From Ferruginibacter sp. (GTDB lineage: Bacteria > Bacteroidota > Bacteroidia > Chitinophagales > Chitinophagaceae), in contig JAURWD010000117.1 of NCBI GenBank assembly GCA_030655145.1, positions 1 to 34,016 of the forward strand: DNA of 34,016 bases. The letters are read 5' to 3'. Shown piece by piece: positions 10,001 to 16,683 of this stretch (the first letter of the stretch is position 1; the number at the start of each line of letters is the position of its first letter). A program made the position numbers and the translations under genes. The notes beneath the pieces are model-generated. The model was not told the origin of the DNA. It searched no databases and saw nothing but the letters and a program-made list of their open reading frames with translations.

Positions 10001-12258
10001 GCAGAAGCCAGGTAGGTAAATCTCAAGCTGCTGTCCTCGATCCTGCCACTACTTTCAATTTGACCTTTATCAAAACGGGCGTTTAAGCTAATATTTTTGT
10101 ATTTGTAATTGTTATAATCAACGCTCGCGATATCACCGCTCATCGTTCCCCGCATGGTTCTGTAATTGTATCCTGTTCCCCGCACAAGGGCTTTAAAACT
10201 GATCTTATCAAACAAGGAATCTTGCCTGATCAAACTGCCGATAGCGAATTCCTTCCCTCCCAATTGCAGGTCGTAAACTGCTCGTTCGGGATCTTTGAAA
10301 TTTTTTACAAATCCGTTTGCAGCTAATTGTCCATAGCTGCCGCCCGTTTTGAGGTTGGTCTTCACTTCATTCATGTTTCCCGAAAGCGTGCCAGTAGCGA
10401 TGATTGTTTCCGGAAGCCGGATATTCGCGGGGATCATTTTGGGATCAATGATGGAAAACAAAAATGCTTTTTGAATTCTCGTGTTCTTCACGCGAATATC
10501 ATATGCGAGTTTCGCCGGATTTGAAAAATTGGAGATCCCAATATCTCCGTCAAAGTCGAACTGGTCACTTTGTATTGTTGGCGATGAATTGAGCGATTGA
10601 AGATCACCCTTCAATCGGCCGCCAAGGCGCATATTTTTGGGCAGGCTTGCCAGCAGTTCCTGGTTTGATGCCGGTACGAACCTCGCCATATCCTGCCGCG
10701 GAATTGAACTGTTGAAAAGGGTGATGTCGTAGGAAAGTTTTTTTGGGTCTGTAACATTATAAATGGTTCCCCGACCATTGATCCTGGTTCCGCTTAGTCC
10801 GGCAAACTGCAGGTATGGAATATAAAGTTTTTCCAAGGTGCCAGTTAACTCGGTATTGAGATGAAAACTTGTGTGCCGGAATTTTGCCGGGTCAAGATAC
10901 TGCCTGGTCAAAGGTGCCACAGCATACAGATCATCAATGGCGATCGTGCTCTTTACCATGCGGGCATTAACTTCGGTAGACCCGGGACGGGAAAGCATGG
11001 AAGTAAGGTCTGCAAACTTGAGCCGAAGATTATCCCGCACAACGCTTCCGGGTGTTTTAACATAAAGTTCTTCAGCTATGATTGATTGATTTGTAAAGCG
11101 AATCTGGGCCTTTGCTGTATCCAGTCTGAACCCTCCTTTGTCAACGAAACTAAATTGCCGGAGTGATGTAGAAGTACTGTCTGCTGAATAGAAAAAATTT
11201 TCGGCGTTAAGATTGACCCCGCTCGAGTTGATATGCGCATAGTCAAGTCCCCCGGTTCGCTTTTGCTCGTTGTCATCATATCTAAAGTCATTGCCTTTAA
11301 GGGAAATTTTGCCGGCTTCAACTGTCCAAAGGACTTTGGAAGTATCTGCTGGAAACTGGGCTCGTTTTCCTGCTTCAAAGTTCACCATCGAGCTTTCGAG
11401 GCTAATGTCTCTTAGCCCTACATATTGCTTTTCCAAATCGACAGCCAGGCCATTGCCAGACAACAAACGGAAATAGTTTGAATATTTCATACCCGAAACA
11501 TGGTCGTCGATAGCCACATTCACATCCTTAAATTCAGCCGCACCCGCGTTTACCCGTACCGGGTAGTAAGAGGCGACAACAGCTTCTGACCCCGGCAGCT
11601 TTGTTCCAGGCTCAGTCATGTGCATGATGAAGTTGAGGTTGCTTGCTTTCAAGGAGGCAATGTCATACAACCATTTGTCGGGCTGAAATTTGTTCATGGT
11701 GAGCTCGAGATGCCCGATCGCGGATGTGAACGCATTACCGGCATACTTGTCGTTGAATCGCAAGGACACCTCCTGGAGAATCAAGCGTTTTAATGTAAGT
11801 GCTAAGGAGGTTGTATCGGCAGCCACAGGGAGGTCTTCCTTCGGAAGAAATGCGTCGATTATAAATTGAAAATTGAAATTGGAGTCAGTCGCCGTCCGGC
11901 TAAGGTGTGCCTGGATCTGGTGTAATTCCACCTTTTGGATATCAACCTCTCCACTCAGCAACTTAATCATGTCGAGGTCGACCGACATTTTCCTGCCATA
12001 GAGCAGGGTATCCTTCTGGCGATCCTCAACGTACACTTTTTGTAATTCCAACCATTTTGGAAAAGAATAATCAACAGACCCAATGGCAACCGTTGTATTT
12101 AATTTTTTTTGGAGAAAGCTTTGAACGCGGTTGCGGACAAATTTTTTGCCGCTGGAGGTCTGGATAAAAATAATGGAACCAACGAGCAATACCAGTACGA
12201 TAAGGGATATGTACAGCACAATTTTGCCCGCCTTCTTCAGAAATTTACTACTTGTCAT
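7045..12258 (-). CDS. tamB: TamB: translocation/assembly module inner-membrane-anchored bridge protein
   Basis: A 1737-residue protein with one membrane segment near residues 12-34 (IVLYISLIVLVLLVGSIIF), followed by a very long region of repetitive beta-strand segments. The end is the TamB/DUF490 domain over about the last 450 residues. There FRVILLMKGSLKRPSISFDI, the FALLALGRF segment and the DLNVEVSKNFLNDRLNVTVGKNFG segment match the family's conserved end. TamB proteins form a hydrophobic-groove bridge from the inner membrane to the outer-membrane barrel and work with TamA or TamL; recent family knowledge points to phospholipid transport as well as barrel assembly. The ATG at 12258 gives a basic N-terminus before the membrane segment. 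It is the first gene of the tamB-tamL-asmA-like run. Its length is within the range usual for Bacteroidota TamB. Confidence 0.92.
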   Translation of the reverse strand: MTSSKFLKKAGKIVLYISLIVLVLLVGSIIFIQTSSGKKFVRNRVQSFLQKKLNTTVAIGSVDYSFPKWLELQKVYVEDRQKDTLLYGRKMSVDLDMIKLLSGEVDIQKVELHQIQAHLSRTATDSNFNFQFIIDAFLPKEDLPVAADTTSLALTLKRLILQEVSLRFNDKYAGNAFTSAIGHLELTMNKFQPDKWLYDIASLKASNLNFIMHMTEPGTKLPGSEAVVASYYPVRVNAGAAEFKDVNVAIDDHVSGMKYSNYFRLLSGNGLAVDLEKQYVGLRDISLESSMVNFEAGKRAQFPADTSKVLWTVEAGKISLKGNDFRYDDNEQKRTGGLDYAHINSSGVNLNAENFFYSADSTSTSLRQFSFVDKGGFRLDTAKAQIRFTNQSIIAEELYVKTPGSVVRDNLRLKFADLTSMLSRPGSTEVNARMVKSTIAIDDLYAVAPLTRQYLDPAKFRHTSFHLNTELTGTLEKLYIPYLQFAGLSGTRINGRGTIYNVTDPKKLSYDITLFNSSIPRQDMARFVPASNQELLASLPKNMRLGGRLKGDLQSLNSSPTIQSDQFDFDGDIGISNFSNPAKLAYDIRVKNTRIQKAFLFSIIDPKMIPANIRLPETIIATGTLSGNMNEVKTNLKTGGSYGQLAANGFVKNFKDPERAVYDLQLGGKEFAIGSLIRQDSLFDKISFKALVRGTGYNYRTMRGTMSGDIASVDYNNYKYKNISLNARFDKGQIESSGRIEDSSLRFTYLASANVNAAYPIISGSFQLDTLMLKNLHFFNDTMNVSLSGTLRAENLDPHNLNVYAQFDSGRVFYKSRTFVLDSIKAFAETVNQQTTARIRSAFLDADANGHFAYNTIGPAIIQYIDQYYNISDSIKTDNANQQIAFNGVIKKHPLVLDLIPGLNNFENILFKGGYSSDYGDSALNLSVTTPFVHYDTKSIRNISLNLNARNGHLEYGASFDTLNLGKTTLFKTSLRGAVANDTIALIAEAFDDKNVPRYIAGGTLFSKDKMFSLAISDSMLLNYQRWNVSPRNNINYSRLGILVTDFVLTNDSASISANSQQKMPNSPIDIVINNFDIRDVTTALNQDTLLAEGLVNARINVSEFNKKLPAFTGTASVKELKVMQSLVGNIDFSASRQSENTITGKIHLSENDNDVTLNGNYYLNNDAQQFDATLDVKKLSLATLQGFSNGYMTRASGALSGLLDLKGKVALPEWKGELRFDSAKFTVARFGTTYLMNKENIVFDYPSISFKDFTVRDSLNNPFIVNGNIRSRNLFEYDLALDLNSRDFTLINAPKAINNLLYGFAALDVNVSVSGTSELPNIEGDVYVNEKSDLTMVLPEKNIDKDAARSLVRFIDRDTFALPETREFRPTSAPVVNFARFVNYNLNLQIDKEAALTIIIDPSTGDELKVQGDASLNAGVDPGGNIILAGDYLLNSGYYVLNYQFLSKRFELIKGSAISFAGEPMDAQIDMTAQYIANTSPKELLGNEVGSVDPKFAYSFNQKIPFRVILLMKGSLKRPSISFDIQLPEEGAISSNLRTTIDNKLVQLREDVAATNKQVFALLALGRFVGEQSTDFFKGSGGGFNDLARESVSKFLSAALDQIASDLFKGINIDLNLNSYKDFTTSTGTQRTDLNVEVSKNFLNDRLNVTVGKNFGIEGQDGSAKAAQQKGSRFLPDVTVNYKLSKDGKYRLRAYNKNQFEVILDGYIVETGIGFIVTMDYDKFQELFVKKKEEKK

Positions 12259-12435
12259 ATCCGGGACGAATCTGCTGAGGAGATAAATGTACAGCAGATG
12301 TCGGTTCCAACACGATCTATATAGAAATATCCATGCCCTTTTTAGCGGCTCAATTATTTTACATTAGATTGATAACGGTCAAAGAAACACAAACCTGTGT
12401 GGAGGAAATTCCCCAGAAGAAAGAAAACTAGTTGA

Positions 12436-12849
12436 TTAGGCATTCATCAGATCGATCATGAGATTGAAGCCATCCATTGATGTTGGGTTTGTAAGCTTGA
12501 GAGGTTTTTCGATGTACCCTGAAACTCCAAGTTGTTTTACAGCCTGTTTATCTACGAGTTCGCCAGAGGTTGTAACCATAAAACATTTTAAGTGTTGCCA
12601 TTTAGGGTTGCCCCGAACTGCGCCTAAAAATTCTATCCCGTTCATCCGCGGCATATTTATGTCTACCAGTACTACGTCAGGAAGGGAGGTTTGAGTGGTT
12701 TTGCTGGAGTCTTCTAAAAACTGAACGGCCTCTTCGCCATTCTTCTTTATGTCCAGTTTGTAGAGAATTTGAGTTTTGTCAAGGTTACGTTTGATATCCA
12801 TTGCATCTACGTAGTCATCGTCAACCAACAAAATGTTCACCACCTTCAT
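12436..12849 (-). CDS. Single-domain response regulator (Rcp1-like receiver)
   Basis: A 137-residue stand-alone receiver domain. The acidic cluster is DDD at residues 10-12, the phospho-acceptor is Asp63 in VLVDINMPRMNG, the switch Thr is in MVTTSG (93-94), and the conserved Lys is Lys115 in YIEKPLK. No output domain follows. It begins 6 nt after the stop of the upstream CHASE3 histidine kinase, so the two form a kinase-regulator pair read from one transcript. Receivers of this kind act through protein contacts or as phosphate relays rather than by binding DNA. The C-terminal tail MDGFNLMIDLMNA completes the last helix. Confidence 0.93.
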   Translation of the reverse strand: MKVVNILLVDDDYVDAMDIKRNLDKTQILYKLDIKKNGEEAVQFLEDSSKTTQTSLPDVVLVDINMPRMNGIEFLGAVRGNPKWQHLKCFMVTTSGELVDKQAVKQLGVSGYIEKPLKLTNPTSMDGFNLMIDLMNA

Positions 12850-12855
12850 ACTTGC

Positions 12856-14328
12856 TTATTTGCCCCAGGTAAATTCAAATTGAACGCCTTCCCCGGGTTT
12901 TGATGTTACTGTGATCTTTTCTTTTCGATCATCGAGGATCTTTTTTACGATCGCCAGTCCTACCCCGGTGCTCTCAAAACTGTCGCGATCCTGGAGTGTT
13001 TGGAAAATAACAAAAATTTTATCGTGGTAAATAGCAGCAATTCCCGGACCATTATCCTCAACTGAGAATAAAAAATGATCTGTTTTATCAGTGCAGTGGA
13101 TCCTAATAAACCCCGAATCCTTATCGTGATACTTCACGCTATTGCTGACGAGGTTGGTTAAAACCTGGCTCAGCGGGAGTTTGTTGGTCGTTAGGATTGG
13201 CAATGGCACAGGAGTTTCCAGCCTTAAGCCCGGTTTTACCGGCAGGCTTTCAAATATCTCTTCCACCAGGTCCTGGAGCATCACTTTCTCCTTTGGTTGT
13301 ACTTCCTTTCCGATCAGGGCATAGGATAAGATGCCTTGAATCAGGTTTTCCAGGCGCACAATTCGCCCTTTTATCAGCCCGAGATATTCGTTGACCTTAT
13401 TTGGCAATTCTTTGCCATGGTCTTCTTCGATCCAGGTCACTACATTGTCTATCCCGCGAAGTGGTGCTTTTAGATCATGAGACACAATGTGCGCAAACTG
13501 GTCCAATTCCCGGTTCTTGCGCTGGTGCTGCGAGATGTTCTCAGCCAGGGTTTCCGCCATGTGGTTTAGTGAATGAGAAAGCTCTCCAAGTTCGTCCATA
13601 CCCGTATTGGCGACCTGGGCCTTGTAATTTCCTTTCGCGATGCTGTCCGCCATAGTCACCATCGTTTTTATTCTCCTGGAGATGTGCCGTGCGAGCAAGT
13701 AGGCCACGATGAAGCCGATGACAATGGATAAGGCCGTAAGCGAAAAGGAGATTACCTTGGTTTGGTATTCCGAATCTTCAAGAATTTTCCTTTTTATTTC
13801 CCGGTTCTCATACTCAGAGTTTCGCAGCTCCGAAAAACCTTCCTGCATTTTGTCGAAGATCTCTTCCTGCCTGCTTGATTGATTAAGACTGGAAATTCGG
13901 CCAGGAACGGGAGACCGCGCCAGCAGCACTGAATCAGCCAGCCGCTCCTGCACTGAAATGGAATCCTGGTACTGACTGATCCATTGATCGTACAAATCGC
14001 TGATGGCCGTGATCCGGGTAATTTGAATATTGTTAGCAGCCGAAAGATTTTTCAGCTCGAGAAAAAGATTGGGGTTTTCGGAAACGATCGTGTTATAGGA
14101 CTGGAGTAGGTAATTTTCGCCAGTTAAAAAGTAGCCCCGCAAGATGCGTTCTATCTCTAAAATATTTCTCTGGAGGAGATTCGTCTGTCGCACATAATTT
14201 GTGGAAAGAGAAGCGAACCGGGCATTTTCCCGAACTTTTTCAGACTGGTTGTAATTGACATAAGTGGTAATAGAAAAGAGGGTAAGGATGAAAAATATAC
14301 TGATGAATATGAGATAGGATATCTTCAT
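12856..14328 (-). CDS. Membrane sensor histidine kinase (CHASE3-HAMP-HisKA-HATPase)
   Basis: A 490-residue kinase. Membrane segment 1 spans about residues 4-23 and segment 2 about 193-214. The helical periplasmic region between them (about 25-190) fits a CHASE3-type sensor, with RILRGYFLTGENYLL near 61-75. A HAMP linker follows (about 212-265), then HisKA with His284 in IVSHDLKAPLRGID, and a HATPase_c domain with the N-box QVLTNLVSNSVKYH (388-401), the G1 box VEDNGPGI (423-430) and G2 STGVGLAIV. All catalytic elements are present, so it should be active. It is followed 6 nt later by its likely partner receiver. The signal is unknown; CHASE3 domains are extracellular sensors whose ligands mostly remain undefined. 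A divergent DGPF-ECF gene pair starts on the other strand. Confidence 0.93.
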   Translation of the reverse strand: MKISYLIFISIFFILTLFSITTYVNYNQSEKVRENARFASLSTNYVRQTNLLQRNILEIERILRGYFLTGENYLLQSYNTIVSENPNLFLELKNLSAANNIQITRITAISDLYDQWISQYQDSISVQERLADSVLLARSPVPGRISSLNQSSRQEEIFDKMQEGFSELRNSEYENREIKRKILEDSEYQTKVISFSLTALSIVIGFIVAYLLARHISRRIKTMVTMADSIAKGNYKAQVANTGMDELGELSHSLNHMAETLAENISQHQRKNRELDQFAHIVSHDLKAPLRGIDNVVTWIEEDHGKELPNKVNEYLGLIKGRIVRLENLIQGILSYALIGKEVQPKEKVMLQDLVEEIFESLPVKPGLRLETPVPLPILTTNKLPLSQVLTNLVSNSVKYHDKDSGFIRIHCTDKTDHFLFSVEDNGPGIAAIYHDKIFVIFQTLQDRDSFESTGVGLAIVKKILDDRKEKITVTSKPGEGVQFEFTWGK

Positions 14329-14622
14329 TATAATGAATCTTGATGGCGCAATGCGGTTTCCGCGTTAAAGTTAAAGGATCAGCCGCAAAGAGTTTGAGCG
14401 ACCGGTGCAAGAGTTGTAGCACTCTTCCATTTGCCTCAGCAAGAACCTGGTTGTCCTGGTGACAAATCAGTAATTAAATGTTGGAAGCATTTCAACCACT
14501 TCAACAAGCTGTTAAGAAAAATTTGGGCTCGAATAACAAAAATATTGGGCAAGTTGTCCCATTTGGTTCGGCTTAAGTGTTACCAGGCAGACACAAATTT
14601 GAAACTTTTAAAAAAACAGATT

Positions 14623-14976
14623 ATGGATGAATTTTTATTGATCATGCGTCACGAAGATGGCACCAAGATCGCTTCACCGGAACAAATGGAAACCTGGATG
14701 AAACAAACCATGGATTGGATAGGAAGTATTGCGGCGCAAAATAAGTTTGTTGGCGGCACAGGCTTGCCCTTCTCAGAAGCCCGCGTTGTGCAGTCGGACA
14801 AACTGGTGACCGACGGACCTTTCGGAGACATTAAGGAAACCATTGGTGGTTTCATGCACGTGAAGGCTGAATCCTTGGACGAAGCAGTGGCCTTTGCCAA
14901 AGGCTGTCCTGTTTTACAGGGAGAAGGTAACACAGTCGAAGTGCGTAAAATTTCGAAGAAAGACGGTACACATTAA
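14623..14976 (+). CDS. DGPF/YCII-related protein, partner of the ECF sigma factor
   Basis: A 117-residue YCII-related (DGPF-family) protein: MDEFLLIMRHEDG at the start, then DKLVTDGPFGDIKETIGGF containing the name-giving DGPF motif, and a final VEVRKISKKDGTH. I chose the ATG at 14623 because family members start with MDEF/MKEF-type sequence. The frame remains open to an ATG at 14431, but those extra 64 residues look like translated leader sequence. DGPF genes are characteristically linked to ECF42 sigma factors, and such a gene follows here. The biochemical role of DGPF proteins is not established; the fold resembles small dimeric alpha/beta-barrel proteins. A strong terminator hairpin begins 7 nt after its stop. 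Confidence 0.88.
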   Translation: MDEFLLIMRHEDGTKIASPEQMETWMKQTMDWIGSIAAQNKFVGGTGLPFSEARVVQSDKLVTDGPFGDIKETIGGFMHVKAESLDEAVAFAKGCPVLQGEGNTVEVRKISKKDGTH

Positions 14977-14983
14977 TCATCAA

Positions 14984-15017
14984 TGCCCGGGCATGATTTG
15001 TCTGGGCAATTTTTTTT
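14984..15017 (+). terminator. Intrinsic terminator/attenuator between the DGPF and ECF sigma genes
   Basis: The arm TGCCCGGGCA (14984-14993), loop TGATT (14994-14998) and arm TGTCTGGGCA (14999-15008) form a 10-bp stem with two G-U pairs, followed by A and eight T residues (15010-15017). This is a classic Rho-independent terminator. It sits 7 nt after the DGPF stop, and its T-tract ends 4 nt before the sigma-factor ATG, so it would end most DGPF transcripts or attenuate sigma expression. Confidence 0.75.
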
Positions 15018-15021
15018 AATT

Positions 15022-16254
15022 ATGAAACCACCGGAACTGATCCCTCATTTATTCAGAACGGAATTTCAAAAAATAACCGCCGTTCTTTGCAACCGTTTTG
15101 GATTTGACATCATAGAATTTGCGGAAGATATCGCGAGTGAAACTTTCCTGGCTGCACAGGAAAGCTGGCCTTATAAGGGACTTCCGGAAAACCCCGCCGC
15201 CTGGCTGCATACCGTCGCCCGGCACAAAGCCCTTAACCATTTAAGACGATCCAAATTATTTAGAGATAAAGTAAGTCCGACTTTGGCTGCCGGCTTTACC
15301 GAAGCCGTGGTGCCAGATATCGACTGGTCTCCCGGAAATATTCGCGACAGCCAATTAAGGATGATGTTTGCAATTTGCGAACCGTCCATTCCCGCAGACG
15401 CCCAGGTTGCGCTTGCCTTGCGGATACTTTGCGGGTTTGGTATTGAAGAAATTGCTGCCGCCTTCTTAACCAATAAAGAAACAATCAACAAGAGGCTTTC
15501 GCGTGGAAAAGGAAAATTGCGCCAGGCAAATCTGCAATTCGATGTGCTGACGATCGTTGAAATAAACCAACGCATTGAACCGGTTCTGACCGTTTTATAT
15601 CTAATTTTTAATGAGGGATACCAATCAGAATCAAATGATGAAGTGGTGCGCAGCAGCCTATGTGCAGAAGCGATGCGCTTGTGTTACCAGTTAGTAGAAC
15701 TTGAGGCAACTAATTTACCCATCGTTCATGCATTGTATTCACTCATGTGCTTCCAGGCATCGAGGCTTGGTGCAAGAAGAAGCAGAGAAGGAGAAATTAT
15801 ATTGTACCGTGACCAGGATACTTCGCTTTGGGACAGGCAACTCATTTCCAAAGGTGGGTATCATCTGAATCTTGCTGCACAGGGCAAGCATCTGTCAACT
15901 TATCACCTGGAAGCCGGCATCGCGTTCTGGCATACTATAAAGGAAGACAGTTTAAACAAATGGGAAAATATCCTTCACCTGTTTAACCAGCTATTACAAA
16001 TTCGCTACTCTCCCGTTGCAGCGTTAAACAGGAGCTATGCCTTGTCGAAAGTTAAAGGCAATCAAGTCGCAATACTGGAAACAGAAAAACTCGGTTTAAA
16101 GGATAACCAATATTACCATGCCTTATTAGGAGAACTATACAAAGAGATCGATCCAGTAAAATCACGTTCTTATTTTGAAACAGCTCTTGAGCTCGCAAAG
16201 ACCAGCACCGCGAAGGATACTTTCCGTTCGCACATCGAGCGTTTGAACCCATAG
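15022..16254 (+). CDS. ECF42-type RNA polymerase sigma factor with C-terminal extension
   Basis: A 410-residue sigma factor, about twice the size of a plain ECF sigma. Sigma region 2 covers about residues 10-78 (EDIASETFLAAQESWPYKGL, then WLHTVARHKALNHLRR). Sigma region 4 lies near 110-165 with a helix-turn-helix in FGIEEIAAAFLTNKETINKR. The extension from about 180 onward contains LYLIFNEGY (192-200), a hallmark of the DUF6596/ECF42 extension, and ends in TPR-like helices (about 365-400). ECF42 proteins lack a classical anti-sigma factor; the extension itself is thought to control activity, and they are typically paired with DGPF genes, as here. The start MKPPELIPHLFRTEF fits the family; an in-frame ATG at 14983 lies inside the terminator stem and is unlikely to be used. 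Confidence 0.9.
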   Translation: MKPPELIPHLFRTEFQKITAVLCNRFGFDIIEFAEDIASETFLAAQESWPYKGLPENPAAWLHTVARHKALNHLRRSKLFRDKVSPTLAAGFTEAVVPDIDWSPGNIRDSQLRMMFAICEPSIPADAQVALALRILCGFGIEEIAAAFLTNKETINKRLSRGKGKLRQANLQFDVLTIVEINQRIEPVLTVLYLIFNEGYQSESNDEVVRSSLCAEAMRLCYQLVELEATNLPIVHALYSLMCFQASRLGARRSREGEIILYRDQDTSLWDRQLISKGGYHLNLAAQGKHLSTYHLEAGIAFWHTIKEDSLNKWENILHLFNQLLQIRYSPVAALNRSYALSKVKGNQVAILETEKLGLKDNQYYHALLGELYKEIDPVKSRSYFETALELAKTSTAKDTFRSHIERLNP

Positions 16255-16683
16255 CGATTTCTGCTTCCGCCTACCGTTTATTTACAAGGCCTTTCCTTGG
16301 TTTTCTTAAACCGCGTCTTTTGCGAAACGCACAATACGCAATTGATCTCCACCTGCCTTTACGGATGAATTCATACGACAACATTTCTGTTTATGAATTT
16401 GATTTACATTCGATTTTTGTTGCGGAAATGAGAACACATGCAGCTTACATTACGTTTATGAAGGCCGCTGCAACTGACCCTGGTTTATTGCGGAATTTAC
16501 GGTGACCCGTTTAACTATTGAACAGTCGAAGGTGAAGGTTTTGATTTTTAAACGCCAGCATCAAACCATTCGTTGTTAATTTGGGAACAAATTTGGAAGG
16601 ACCCGTATGTCCGCTTAGCTTTACGATATACCAAAGCATCAAGTAAAGAAGCCCCGTACTCACCCAAGCTTTAAACAGTTAGA
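16255..16683. other. Intergenic region without a recognisable gene
   Basis: These 429 bases separate the ECF sigma gene from the ethylene-receptor-like kinase. The one longish frame (about 61 codons, 16320-16505, plus strand) has no recognisable family, no start context and an amino-acid mix typical of translated non-coding sequence. I saw no clear terminator for the sigma gene and no well-spaced TTTG / TAnnTTTG promoter, although the kinase promoter should lie here. An isolated TAATTTG near 16580 is too weak to call. Confidence 0.5.

Noticed and set aside
12386..12420. Terminator after the minus-strand response regulator (ACACA-AACC-TGTGT and GGAAATTCC)
   Set aside because: The stems are short, not followed by a T-tract on the minus strand, and the GGAAATTCC element has too small a loop.
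14431..14622. N-terminal 64-residue extension of the DGPF protein
   Set aside because: The frame is open but the residues look like translated leader; family members begin at the MDEF position (14623).
16320..16505. 61-codon plus-strand open frame between the sigma and kinase genes
   Set aside because: No recognisable family, no start context and composition like translated non-coding DNA.
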